Source: Paenibacillus oryzae
GTDB lineage: Bacteria > Bacillota > Bacilli > Paenibacillales > Paenibacillaceae
Assembly (NCBI RefSeq): GCF_001675045.1
Contig: NZ_LYPA01000043.1
Span: 62,001 to 126,000, forward strand
Reading direction: 5' to 3'
DNA length: 64,000 nucleotides
Part shown: piece by piece, positions 17,757-25,819 of the stretch
Position numbering within the stretch: the stretch's first letter is position 1
How the letters are laid out: every line of letters starts with the position of its first letter
Translations under genes and position numbers: made by a program
Notes under the pieces: model-generated
The model's database searches: none
Seen by the model: the letters and a program-made list of their open reading frames with translations, nothing else
What the model was told of the DNA's origin: nothing

Positions 17757-18499
17757 AGACGCTGAAGGAAACGACGGTTTTAATTACGGGGGGCAGCAGG
17801 GGGATCGGCTCCGCGATTGCAAAACGTTTTGCCGCTGAAGGGGTCAACATCGTTCTTCATTATTTGCAATCCCATGAGCAGGCGAATGAAACGGCGCGAG
17901 CATGCATGATGCTTGGAGCCAACGTGATGACCATTTCTGCGGATCTTAAGTCAAAGGATCAGCTGGCTCGGATGCGAGAAAAGCTTGACAGTCACGGCAT
18001 TAAGCCCGATATCCTGGTCAATAATGGCGGAATTGCCCATTATGGACTGCTGGGCGATGTAAGTGAGCAGGAATGGGATGACGTGATGGCAGTTAATTTG
18101 AAGGGGATGTTTCTTTGCACCCAGCTCTTTATGGAGCATATGGTGACCCAGCGGTATGGACGCATCATTAATGTTTCTTCCGTTTGGGGAATGTCCGGCG
18201 CGTCATGCGAGGTATTGTACTCCACAACTAAAGGAGGCATGAACGCCTTCACCAAGGCGCTGGCCAAAGAGCTGGCGCCCTCCGGCGTGACCGTTAATGC
18301 GGTTGCCCCGGGCGTTGTGGATACCTTGATGATGGACAATTTTAATCCGGAGGAAAAAGCGGCGCTAGAGCAGGAAATACCGGCTGGCCGTTTTGGCTCG
18401 GCGGATGAAATCGCCTCGCTGGTCTACTTTTTGTCCTTGCCGGAATCCTCCTATATAACGGGGCAGATCATCAGTCCCAATGGCGGCTGGCATACATAA
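17753..18499 (+). CDS. ymfI: YmfI, short-chain dehydrogenase/reductase (FabG-like)
   Basis: This 248-residue NAD(P)-dependent oxidoreductase has the classical SDR signature: TGGSRGIG cofactor motif near residue 12, NNGG near 88, the active-site serine in NVSS and YSTTK. It closely resembles 3-oxoacyl-ACP reductase, but its place behind the M16 pair is the conserved ymfI position and the substrate is unknown. ATG 17753 overlaps the ymfH stop. Confidence 0.93.
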   Translation: MKTLKETTVLITGGSRGIGSAIAKRFAAEGVNIVLHYLQSHEQANETARACMMLGANVMTISADLKSKDQLARMREKLDSHGIKPDILVNNGGIAHYGLLGDVSEQEWDDVMAVNLKGMFLCTQLFMEHMVTQRYGRIINVSSVWGMSGASCEVLYSTTKGGMNAFTKALAKELAPSGVTVNAVAPGVVDTLMMDNFNPEEKAALEQEIPAGRFGSADEIASLVYFLSLPESSYITGQIISPNGGWHT

Positions 18500-18618
18500 A
18501 TTAGAAGTGGAAGCAAGCAAGAGATGGCAATGGACTCATCGAATAAATGACTTGCTCTGGGGCTATCCTAATGACTGTTGATGATTCTTTTCAACACCAA
18601 CCGAGGAGGCGAAAAGGC

Positions 18619-18870
18619 ATGTCGACTGTTTTGTCGAATTTCGAAACCTGGAAGCATTTTTTGGCCGACCGTATTGAGCAAGCCAAAAAAATGGGAATGT
18701 CGGAAGACACCATTTCGAAGCTGGCATTTGAAGTCGGAAGTTTCCTGGATGAAAAAGTAGACCCCCGCAATGACGAAGAACGGGTATTGAAGCAGCTATG
18801 GGATGTTGGCGATGAAGCCGACAAAAAAACGATAGCTCGTCTGATGATGAAGGTCGCCGAACAATCGTAG
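18619..18870 (+). CDS. ymfJ: DUF3243 protein (YmfJ)
   Basis: This 83-residue soluble helical protein of the DUF3243 family (MSTVLSNFETWKHFLADR start) has unknown function. ATG 18619 follows GAGGAGG (18603-18609) by 9 bases. A perfect hairpin terminator follows. The position between ymfI and ymfK is conserved with B. subtilis. Confidence 0.87.
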   Translation: MSTVLSNFETWKHFLADRIEQAKKMGMSEDTISKLAFEVGSFLDEKVDPRNDEERVLKQLWDVGDEADKKTIARLMMKVAEQS

Positions 18871-18885
18871 TTGGCCTCATAACAA

Positions 18886-18919
18886 GCAGAAAAGCCTCCC
18901 CGACAGGAGGCTTTTCTGC
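18886..18919. terminator. Perfect hairpin after ymfJ
   Basis: GCAGAAAAGCCTCC (18886-18899) is the perfect complement of GGAGGCTTTTCTGC (18906-18919) with a 6-base loop. The T-run is inside the stem, so it could act in both directions. Confidence 0.8.
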
Positions 18920-18935
18920 AATGAATGCATAAGAT

Positions 18936-18964
18936 TTGCAGGATTGTAGCGAAATTTGTAGAAT
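18936..18964 (+). promoter_or_regulatory. Sigma-A promoter of ymfK
   Basis: TTGCAG (18936-18941), 17 bases, TAGAAT (18959-18964). The leader would be about 105 bases. A second weaker match, TTGGAC (19020-19025) with TATCAT (19044-19049), lies nearer the gene. Confidence 0.55.
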
Positions 18965-19074
18965 AGACAGTGGGATAGTAAAATGAAGATCGGATGGATT
19001 GGCCGGCAAGGCGAGCAAATTGGACTTTTTGCACAACTTCTTATATCATTCAAGTTTAGGACGGTGAAAGCATC

Positions 19075-19842
19075 TTGGAGACGAAACAATGGTACATGGA
19101 GTACAAAATACATAAGAACCGCCCGGGCTTGCTAGGGGATATAGCATCGCTGCTCGGCATGCTTGGCGTCAACATTATGACAATCAACGGGGTTGAGGAC
19201 CGGACCAGGGGCATGCTGCTGCAAACCGATGATGAAGAGAAAATAGAATTGCTTGGCAAGATGCTGCAAAAAGTAGATAATATTACAGTAAACAAACTGC
19301 GTGCTCCTACGATTGTGGATATTTTGGCCGTCCGTCACGGCAGATATATTGAAAGAGATTCCGATGACCGCAAAACGTTCAGGTTTACGCGTGACGAGCT
19401 TGGCATCCTTGTTGATTTTCTCGGTGAAATTTTCAAAAGGGACGGCAATCATGTCATCGGCCTTCGCGGCATGCCGCGAGTAGGCAAGACCGAATCCATT
19501 ATTGCGGGAAGCGTTTGTTCCAATAAAAGATGGACGTTCGTATCTTCCACGCTCCTTCGCCAAACGGTGCGCAGTCAGCTCTCGGAGGAGGAAATGCAGC
19601 CAAACAATGTGTTCATTATTGACGGGATCGTAAGCACCATTCGTTCCAATGAGCGCCACTACGCGCTGCTGCAGGAAATAATGTCGATGCCTTCCACGAA
19701 GGTGATTGAACATCCCGATATCTTTATTAAGGAATCGCATTACGACTACAGCCATTTTGATCTGATTGTTGAGCTGCGAAATACGCCGGATGAAGAGATT
19801 ACATACGAGACGTTTACCGCGCATTATACAGATGACTTTTAA
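19075..19842 (+). CDS. ymfK: DUF3388 protein with ACT and P-loop domains (YmfK)
   Basis: The 255-residue protein has an N-terminal ACT-like domain (about residues 8-80, beginning with the typical KNRPGLLGDIASLLGMLGV) and a C-terminal half with a P-loop-like GMPRVGKTES near residue 135. An ACT sensor joined to a nucleotide-binding module suggests a ligand-responsive ATPase, but no function is established. The start is probably TTG 19075, since the conserved frame begins there, although the ribosome binding site is weak. Confidence 0.85.
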   Translation: METKQWYMEYKIHKNRPGLLGDIASLLGMLGVNIMTINGVEDRTRGMLLQTDDEEKIELLGKMLQKVDNITVNKLRAPTIVDILAVRHGRYIERDSDDRKTFRFTRDELGILVDFLGEIFKRDGNHVIGLRGMPRVGKTESIIAGSVCSNKRWTFVSSTLLRQTVRSQLSEEEMQPNNVFIIDGIVSTIRSNERHYALLQEIMSMPSTKVIEHPDIFIKESHYDYSHFDLIVELRNTPDEEITYETFTAHYTDDF

Positions 19843-19978
19843 AAAGTCATAAAGCTTTGAGCAGTACGCATTGCTTTAGCCTCTGGAAGAGGATGAAGGG
19901 TTGGTTGATGCTTGCGAGGCGGAAAGCCAGGCGCAGTGAACGCATGCTTCCGCTTACGCTGGGAAAGGAGGCTTTTTC

Positions 19979-20869
19979 ATGTCTGATTTAGGCGCGTTGC
20001 TTCGCAAGGCGAGGGAAGAGCGGGGCTTATCGCTGGACGACATACAGGAACTGACGAAAATTAGAAAAAGGTATCTGGAAGCTATCGAAACCGGGGATTA
20101 CCGTGTATTGCCCGGCACCTTTTATGTGCGCGCTTTTGTGAAAAATTATTCCGAAGCGGTGGGTCTGGAGCCCGAGGAAGTGTTGCGCTTATATCAGCAT
20201 GAGGTTCCAGCGTCGCCTGTTGAGCAAAATACCGAGCCGATTCCGGCGCGGAAGCCTCGCCGCATCAAAGCTCAAACCTCCGATCGCTTGGGGAAAATTG
20301 GGTTTAATCTGTTGATGTGGAGCTTTATTATTCTTATTTTAATCGTGGTTTGGGTGTATGTGTTTAATAATGACGACACCAAAACCAACAAGCTGGATGA
20401 AACGCCGATTACGGAAAATTCCGCCCCTCCGCCGGATAACAACACCGGCAGCGGCGCAACGCCAACGGCAGCGCCTACCGCTACGCCTGAACCGACTCAA
20501 GCTCCGGCGACTGTTACGTTCAGCAGCAAGGTAGGCAAAGCAGATCAATTTGATATCGGGCCGGCTGGCGGAAGCTTCAAGGTGAAGTTGAAGGTGTCCG
20601 GCGGCAGAAACTGGGTTGAGGTGCGCACGGGAAGCGCCAGCGGCGAAAAGCTGTTTTATGCCAACGCCGAAGATGGCTCTGAGAAGGAATACGATTTGAC
20701 GGGACCGTTATATATTAACGTGGGCCGTTCCGATTTTACAGAAATAACGGTTAATGGAGTGCTTGTCCCTGACGGAGACAGAGCTGCATCCAAAAAATTG
20801 TTGCTTAAGCCGTTAGTTGCCGAGTCCGGTGGCGGAGAGCTGCCCGAAGGCACGCAAACTGCGGAATAA
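19979..20869 (+). CDS. rodZ: RodZ-family cell-shape protein (YmfM)
   Basis: RodZ links MreB filaments to the elongasome at the membrane. The 296-residue protein has an N-terminal helix-turn-helix domain (about residues 4-68, GALLRKAREERGLSLDDI), a basic stretch before a single membrane helix (about 103-128), a Pro/Thr-rich linker and an extracellular C-terminal beta domain (about 175-280, DUF4115). AAAGGAGG lies 9 bases before ATG 19979. Confidence 0.93.
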   Translation: MSDLGALLRKAREERGLSLDDIQELTKIRKRYLEAIETGDYRVLPGTFYVRAFVKNYSEAVGLEPEEVLRLYQHEVPASPVEQNTEPIPARKPRRIKAQTSDRLGKIGFNLLMWSFIILILIVVWVYVFNNDDTKTNKLDETPITENSAPPPDNNTGSGATPTAAPTATPEPTQAPATVTFSSKVGKADQFDIGPAGGSFKVKLKVSGGRNWVEVRTGSASGEKLFYANAEDGSEKEYDLTGPLYINVGRSDFTEITVNGVLVPDGDRAASKKLLLKPLVAESGGGELPEGTQTAE

Positions 20870-20905
20870 TGAATAAACAAAGGCATGGAAACGGAGTGTG
20901 GAAAA

Positions 20906-21397
20906 ATGAGCTCGGAAAGTTTTTTTGATATTGTATCCAAAGTGGATATGCAGGAATTGGGCAACGCTATTACCCAAGCGGAGCGTGAAATCGAAACGAG
21001 ATTTGACTTTAAAGGCAGCAAAAGCAGCATAACGCTTGAAAAAGAAGATATTGTGGTTGGCTCCGACGATGATTACAAGCTCAAAAGCGTCGTGGATATT
21101 TTGCAATCCAAAATGGTCAAGCGAGGCGTTCCGATCAAAAATATGGATTTCGGAAAGATTGAAGGAGCCTCCGGCGGTACGGTACGCCAACGCATCAAGC
21201 TGAGACAGGGCATTGAGCAGGACGTTGCCAAAAAGATTAATATTTTGATCCGCGATTCCAAGCTGAAGGTGAAAAGCCAGATTCAAGGCGATCAAATTCG
21301 TGTTTCCGGCAAAAGCCGCGATGATTTGCAAGCTGTCATTGCCATGCTGCGCGGAACAGAATTACCTGTTGAGCTGCAATTCACCAATTATCGGTAA
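20906..21397 (+). CDS. yajQ: YajQ/DUF520 nucleotide-binding protein
   Basis: This 163-residue protein has exactly the length of E. coli YajQ and contains the family motifs [22 protein letters not shown] and [10 protein letters not shown]. Some homologues bind cyclic di-GMP; the role here is unknown. ATG 20906 is preferred over an ATG seven codons upstream because all family members start at the [10 protein letters not shown] segment. B. subtilis has no yajQ at this locus. Confidence 0.93.
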   Translation: MSSESFFDIVSKVDMQELGNAITQAEREIETRFDFKGSKSSITLEKEDIVVGSDDDYKLKSVVDILQSKMVKRGVPIKNMDFGKIEGASGGTVRQRIKLRQGIEQDVAKKINILIRDSKLKVKSQIQGDQIRVSGKSRDDLQAVIAMLRGTELPVELQFTNYR

Positions 21398-21426
21398 TTA
21401 ATTTTCAGAAACTGGAAGTGAATGGC

Positions 21427-21567
21427 ATGTATAAAGAAAAAACAACTGCGGGAACTGCCCGTACTTCCGGAAACGCCAGCCGCCCGGAGACAAATTGCAG
21501 CCTCGCCCCCGTAGAGGGCAGTATGGAGTCTGTAAGCAGGTTTGAATGTTCCGGGGAGGGAATGTAA
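21427..21567 (+). CDS. Putative 46-residue small ORF before pgsA
   Basis: ATG 21427 follows GGAAGTG (21413-21419) by 7 bases, and the frame ends in TAA directly before the GTG start of pgsA (TAAGTG). The ORF is polar, contains two cysteines and has no recognised family. The pgsA ribosome binding site GGGGAGG lies inside its last codons, so it could couple translation to pgsA. It may instead be a remnant, since many Firmicutes carry rimO at this position. The expression evidence is only the ribosome binding site and the abutting stop. Confidence 0.4.
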   Translation: MYKEKTTAGTARTSGNASRPETNCSLAPVEGSMESVSRFECSGEGM

Positions 21568-22143
21568 GTGAATTTAGCCAACCGTATCACGCTGGCGCGG
21601 ATTTTTTTGGTGCCGGTCATTATGTTTTTTTTGCTGACCAACGTTAATTTGGGCTCATTTTCCTTTTCAGACTATACGATTACATATAACCAGCTGGTGG
21701 CTGCCATCATTTTTATAGTTGCGGCAAGCACAGATGGTTTGGACGGTTATATTGCGCGCAAAAACAAAATTGTAACGAATTTGGGCAAATTGCTGGACCC
21801 GCTTGCCGATAAGCTGCTGGTAGCGGCAGTGCTTATTTCGCTGGTTGAGATGGACAAATTGAGCGCCCTGATTGCCATCATTATTATCAGCCGCGAATTT
21901 GCAGTTACTGGCTTGCGTCAAATCGCGCTGCTGGAAGGCTCCGTCATGGCCGCAAGCAAATGGGGCAAATGGAAAACAGCCATTCAAATTACGATGATTA
22001 TTGCTTTGTTGCTTAATAATTTTCCATTTGTTTTAATTGATTTCCCGTTTGACATCATCTCCAGCTGGGTCGCCGCCGCCATCACGCTTTATTCCGGTTT
22101 TGACTACTTTGTCAAAAACAAAAAACTCATACCGGTTGAATAA
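21568..22143 (+). CDS. pgsA: CDP-diacylglycerol--glycerol-3-phosphate phosphatidyltransferase
   Basis: It makes phosphatidylglycerol phosphate, the precursor of phosphatidylglycerol and cardiolipin, in the membrane. The 191-residue protein has several membrane helices and the complete CDP-alcohol phosphotransferase motif from DGLDGYIAR to LLDPLADK (about residues 56-80), including all conserved aspartates. GTG 21568 follows GGGGAGG. The pgsA-cinA-recA order is conserved across Firmicutes. Confidence 0.96.
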   Translation: MNLANRITLARIFLVPVIMFFLLTNVNLGSFSFSDYTITYNQLVAAIIFIVAASTDGLDGYIARKNKIVTNLGKLLDPLADKLLVAAVLISLVEMDKLSALIAIIIISREFAVTGLRQIALLEGSVMAASKWGKWKTAIQITMIIALLLNNFPFVLIDFPFDIISSWVAAAITLYSGFDYFVKNKKLIPVE

Positions 22144-22212
22144 AGCAAATGTTATGATTATGCCGCCAGGCGTCATTCGTGATGGGAAGCGTACTTTTTG
22201 AACTATCACTTT

Positions 22213-22250
22213 AGAAGCACTTTTCCGATTTGCGGAGAAGTGCTTTTCCA
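22213..22250 (+). terminator. Hairpin between pgsA and cinA
   Basis: GAAGCACTTTTCCG and CGGAGAAGTGCTTTTCC form a stem with one bulge around ATTTG. The short T-run after the stem suggests a moderate terminator. Confidence 0.6.
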
Positions 22251-22288
22251 TCAAGAAAGAGTTCCGAACCAAGAGGAGGAGCAAGTGG

Positions 22289-23536
22289 ATGAAAGCAGAA
22301 ATCATAGCGGTTGGTACGGAATTGCTGTTAGGTCAAATCGTGAATACAAATGCTCAGGCTTTATCGTTGAAATTGGCGGAGCTTGGCATCGATGTATATT
22401 TCCAGACAGTCGTTGGCGATAATGCCGCAAGACTGAAGCAAGCCATTGAGATAGGACGGAGCCGCGCAGATCTGCTTGTGTTTACAGGCGGCCTGGGTCC
22501 TACCCAGGACGATCTGACAAAGGATGTCCTGGCCGACTATCTGGGCCGGAAGCTGATCATGCACGAGCCGTCCATGGAGGCCATCCGCCATTTATTTTCC
22601 TCCCGGGGCATGGATATGGTAGAGAGCAACCGCAGACAAGCCCATATGCTGGAAGACAGCTTCCCTCTTGAAAATACGACGGGCCTTGCCGTCGGAAACG
22701 CGCTGGAGCAGGACGGGACGCTGTACGTGCTGCTGCCTGGTCCGCCTAGAGAGATGATTCCGATGCTGGAAGGCCCCGCCCAGGACTGGCTGCGCTCCAT
22801 GCTTGGCGAGGAGCGTCCCCTTTATTCCCGCCTGCTCAAATTTGCCGGGATTGGCGAATCTAATCTGGAAGCCAAGCTGCTGGATTTAATCGAAGGCCAA
22901 AACGACCCCACTCTGGCGCCTTACGCCAAGGAGGGAGAAGTGTCCATTCGCGTATCGACAAAAGCATCGACCGTCCAGGAAGCCGAAGAACGCATTCAAA
23001 AGGCGGTTGACCTTATTAGCGAGCGCGTAGGCGAGCATCTCTACGCCCAGAAGGACATTCCGATCGAGGAGGAGATCGTCCATCTGCTCAGGGCATCCAG
23101 AAGGCGTCTGGCGAGCGCGGAGAGCTGCAGCGGCGGCTTGTTCGCCGAGCTGGTGACAAATGTGCCGGGCAGCAGCGGAGAGTTTGTAGGCGGCGTGGTG
23201 ACGTATACCAATGCAATGAAGCATCAGCTGCTTGGCATACCGATGTCGCAGCTGGAGGGAGATGGCGCTCCCGGCGCAATCAGCGAATCTACGGCTGTGC
23301 TTATGGCGGAAAATGTGCGCAGCATTTGCGATGCCGACTTCGGCGTATCCCTTACGGGGGTTGCCGGCCCTGCGGAGTCGGAGGGCAAGCCCGTAGGGCT
23401 GGTTTATTTCGCCATTGCGGAGCGGGACAAAGAAACCGTAGTCTACAAGGTGCAAATGAGCGGCGGGCGCTCCATGATCAGGCTGAGGGCCGTCAAAGCG
23501 GCGCTTTACAGGCTGTGGCAGGCGCTCCGGGCTTAA
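22289..23536 (+). CDS. cinA: CinA: molybdopterin-binding domain plus nicotinamide-nucleotide amidase
   Basis: The 415-residue protein combines an N-terminal MoCF/COG1058 domain (about residues 1-170, with VGTELLLGQIVNTNA and FTGGLGPTQDD) and a C-terminal PncC-type amidase domain (about 255-412, with AESCSGGLFAEL and YTNAMKHQLLGI). Such proteins recycle nicotinamide mononucleotide; in Streptococcus cinA is part of the competence regulon with recA. GAGGAGGAG precedes ATG 22289. It lies directly upstream of recA but is separated by a terminator and new promoters. Confidence 0.95.
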   Translation: MKAEIIAVGTELLLGQIVNTNAQALSLKLAELGIDVYFQTVVGDNAARLKQAIEIGRSRADLLVFTGGLGPTQDDLTKDVLADYLGRKLIMHEPSMEAIRHLFSSRGMDMVESNRRQAHMLEDSFPLENTTGLAVGNALEQDGTLYVLLPGPPREMIPMLEGPAQDWLRSMLGEERPLYSRLLKFAGIGESNLEAKLLDLIEGQNDPTLAPYAKEGEVSIRVSTKASTVQEAEERIQKAVDLISERVGEHLYAQKDIPIEEEIVHLLRASRRRLASAESCSGGLFAELVTNVPGSSGEFVGGVVTYTNAMKHQLLGIPMSQLEGDGAPGAISESTAVLMAENVRSICDADFGVSLTGVAGPAESEGKPVGLVYFAIAERDKETVVYKVQMSGGRSMIRLRAVKAALYRLWQALRA

Positions 23537-23595
23537 AGGGCGTTTCATAAGTCTGTCTTCAAGCTTTGAAACATGCGGCAGCTGCAAAATGATGA

Positions 23596-23624
23596 TTGCC
23601 ATTTGATGAATATTGGCGTATAAT
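23596..23624 (+). promoter_or_regulatory. Near-consensus promoter upstream of recA (P1)
   Basis: TTGCCA (23596-23601), exactly 17 bases, perfect TATAAT (23619-23624). Initiation near 23631 runs directly into a hairpin terminator at 23645-23680, giving a predicted transcript of about 50 nt unless read through. Confidence 0.7.
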
Positions 23625-23644
23625 GGACAACAGTTGATCGGAAG

Positions 23645-23680
23645 AACCGTGGCGAAGAATACTTTGCTGCGGTTTTTTTA
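23645..23680 (+). terminator. Intrinsic terminator between P1 and the recA promoter
   Basis: AACCG pairs with CGGTT and an inner GCGAAG pairs with CTTTGC around AATA, followed by seven T residues. It ends either cinA transcripts or the short P1 transcript. Confidence 0.8.
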
Positions 23681-23695
23681 TATCCACAAAAAATA

Positions 23696-23709
23696 CGAAT
23701 GTTTGTTCG
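23696..23709. promoter_or_regulatory. LexA (DinR) SOS box of recA
   Basis: CGAATGTTTGTTCG matches the Gram-positive SOS box CGAACRNRYGTTCG with two mismatches. It lies 9 bases upstream of the recA -35. Confidence 0.72.
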
Positions 23710-23718
23710 AAAAAAGGA

Positions 23719-23747
23719 TTGGCAAAGCTTCGGAAATGAGTTATGAT
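23719..23747 (+). promoter_or_regulatory. SOS-regulated recA promoter (P2)
   Basis: TTGGCA (23719-23724), 17 bases, TATGAT (23742-23747). The transcript would start about 25 bases before the recA TTG start. Confidence 0.75.
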
Positions 23748-23778
23748 AGCAATATAAATCGTGAAGGATGTGAGTGTT

Positions 23779-24831
23779 TTGGCGGATCGTCGCGCAGCTT
23801 TGGACAACGCCCTTCGTCAAATTGAGAAGCAATTTGGCAAAGGCTCCATTATGAAATTGGGTGAATCAACTCATATGCAGGTTGAGACCGTACCCAGCGG
23901 CTCCCTTGCCCTAGATATTGCGCTTGGAATCGGCGGTTTGCCGCGAGGAAGAGTTATAGAGGTTTACGGTCCTGAGTCGTCAGGTAAAACAACGGTTGCG
24001 CTTCATGCCATCGCAGAGGTGCAGCGGATTGGCGGACAAGCCGCTTTTATCGATGCGGAGCATGCCCTTGACCCGCTGTATGCCAGCAAGCTTGGCGTCA
24101 ATATTGACGAGCTGCTCCTGTCTCAGCCGGATACAGGCGAGCAGGCGCTGGAAATTGCAGAAGCGCTGGTACGCAGCGGAGCTGTCGACATCATTGTTAT
24201 CGACTCCGTAGCGGCTCTAGTACCGAAAGCTGAAATTGAAGGAGATATGGGCGACTCCCACGTAGGTCTGCAAGCGCGCCTTATGTCGCAAGCATTGCGG
24301 AAGCTGTCCGGGGCCATCTCCAAATCCAAAACGATCGCCATTTTCATTAACCAGCTTCGCGAGAAGGTTGGCGTTATGTTTGGCAACCCGGAAACAACGC
24401 CGGGTGGACGAGCCCTTAAATTCTATTCCAGCGTTCGCCTGGATGTCCGTCGTGTCGAAACGCTGAAGCAAGGCAACGACATGGTCGGTAACCGTACTCG
24501 AATCAAGGTTGTTAAGAACAAAGTGGCTCCGCCGTTCAAGCAAGCGGAGATTGATATTATGTATGGCGAAGGCATTTCCAGAGAAGGCAGCTTGATTGAT
24601 ATTGGTGTAGAAATGGACATCGTACAAAAAAGCGGCGCATGGTTTTCCTACGATGGCGAACGTCTTGGACAAGGCCGCGAAAATGCCAAGCAGTTTTTGA
24701 AGGAGCATACGGAAATTTCAGCCGCCATTGAAAAGAAAATCCGCGATGCAAGCGATTTGTCCGCAACGGCAACGCCTGCGAACTTCTCACAGGATGAAGA
24801 TGAGGATGACGATTTCGAAGAAATCGAATAA
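23779..24831 (+). CDS. recA: Recombinase RecA
   Basis: RecA forms filaments on single-stranded DNA, drives homologous recombination and triggers LexA self-cleavage. The 350-residue protein starts [20 protein letters not shown] when read from TTG 23779, matching the B. subtilis N-terminus, with AAGGATG (23764-23770) as ribosome binding site. Walker A GPESSGKT lies near residue 65. The DNA-binding loops and an acidic Asp/Glu tail are present. An upstream in-frame GTG at 23761 would add residues not seen in the family. An SOS box and promoter lie upstream. Confidence 0.98.
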   Translation: MADRRAALDNALRQIEKQFGKGSIMKLGESTHMQVETVPSGSLALDIALGIGGLPRGRVIEVYGPESSGKTTVALHAIAEVQRIGGQAAFIDAEHALDPLYASKLGVNIDELLLSQPDTGEQALEIAEALVRSGAVDIIVIDSVAALVPKAEIEGDMGDSHVGLQARLMSQALRKLSGAISKSKTIAIFINQLREKVGVMFGNPETTPGGRALKFYSSVRLDVRRVETLKQGNDMVGNRTRIKVVKNKVAPPFKQAEIDIMYGEGISREGSLIDIGVEMDIVQKSGAWFSYDGERLGQGRENAKQFLKEHTEISAAIEKKIRDASDLSATATPANFSQDEDEDDDFEEIE

Positions 24832-24849
24832 CGTATTATAAACGATAAA

Positions 24850-24890
24850 GCTTCGCCACTCTACCAGGAGCAAGGCGGAGTTTTTTGTTT
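24850..24890 (+). terminator. Terminator of recA
   Basis: CTTCGCC (24851-24857) pairs with GGCGGAG (24874-24880) with one wobble. It encloses an inner ACTC/GAG pairing and is followed by six T residues. Confidence 0.75.
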
Positions 24891-24930
24891 TAGTGCAGTG
24901 GTTTGGGCAGTGGAAGGAGCGGAAAACGTT

Positions 24931-25632
24931 TTGAATCAAGATTTTCAACATGCAGCAGGCGAAGAGCTGGAAATTATAACTGTGCGGGTGGAAAAAGAGG
25001 CAAGAAACAGGTATTTGCTATATGGTGCGGAAGGAAAGCTTCTATTGTCCCTCCATGAAGATATTATGGTGGCGTATCGGCTATTTAAGGGAAGCGTAAT
25101 TACCCCGGAGCTGCTCCAGGAGGTCGTTATCAAGGATATGCAGCACCAGGCCTATAGTTTAGGCTTGCGTTATCTGGGTGTGAAACCGCGGACCCGCAGC
25201 CAGATTAAACAATATTTGCAGCGCAAAGACATAGAAGAGCAATATATCGAGCATGCCCTTGACCGTTTAGAAAATGAAAATCTGGTAGATGATGAAGAGT
25301 ATGCCAGGCAATTCGCGCTTAGCCGGATGAATTCCGGGTTAAAGGGAAGGCTGATGATCAGGCAGGAGCTGCAGCAGCGAGGCGTGCCGAAGGAGCTTGC
25401 AGCTGCTGCATTATCCGATGTGGATGAAAGCAGCGAGCTTGCAGCCGCCCAAAAACTCGCGGATAAAAAAAGCCGCTCCCTAAAAGGAGAGCTTCGCGCC
25501 AGGAAAAACAAGCTGACTGCCTTTTTGCTTCGCCGCGGATTTCCTTCTCCTATCGTGAGGGAAGTCATTAGGGGTGTAAGCTGGGAACCCGACCATTCTT
25601 CACCTGAGGAAGAAGATGGGGCTTTTGCTTGA
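24931..25632 (+). CDS. recX: RecX-family regulator of RecA
   Basis: RecX proteins modulate RecA filament activity. The protein of about 233 residues is built of tandem three-helix RecX repeats, with the family motif ALDRLENENLVDDEEYARQF near residue 120. TTG 24931 is favoured because AAGGAGCGG (from 24914) precedes it; the frame also extends to a GTG at 24898. It follows recA after a terminator, as is common in Firmicutes. Its stop codon lies inside the -35 element of the next promoter. Confidence 0.9.
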   Translation: MNQDFQHAAGEELEIITVRVEKEARNRYLLYGAEGKLLLSLHEDIMVAYRLFKGSVITPELLQEVVIKDMQHQAYSLGLRYLGVKPRTRSQIKQYLQRKDIEEQYIEHALDRLENENLVDDEEYARQFALSRMNSGLKGRLMIRQELQQRGVPKELAAAALSDVDESSELAAAQKLADKKSRSLKGELRARKNKLTAFLLRRGFPSPIVREVIRGVSWEPDHSSPEEEDGAFA

Positions 25633-25658
25633 CAACTGATTTTATGAAAAGATAAAAT
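25629..25658 (+). promoter_or_regulatory. Sigma-A promoter of rny
   Basis: Perfect TTGACA (25629-25634), 18 bases, TAAAAT (25653-25658). The -35 overlaps the recX stop codon. The rny leader is about 155 bases. Confidence 0.72.
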
Positions 25659-25819
25659 GAAAGTGTATTCCTTTACGGCTGAATCGATTTTTCTTCCAAA
25701 AGTTGATTCAAAAGTATTATTTTCGTCAAAATGTGTACGATGAAACGGTATGGAAGCCGGTTAAAACCAAATATCATCCCAAGCAATGCCTTGGTGTATG
25801 CGGCAAGGAGGTGAACAAG

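Noticed and set aside
25703-25819. Upstream extension of rny by 39 codons
   Set aside because: The AAGGAGGTGA site sets the start at 25820, and the extension would bury the N-terminal membrane anchor that the family needs at its start.
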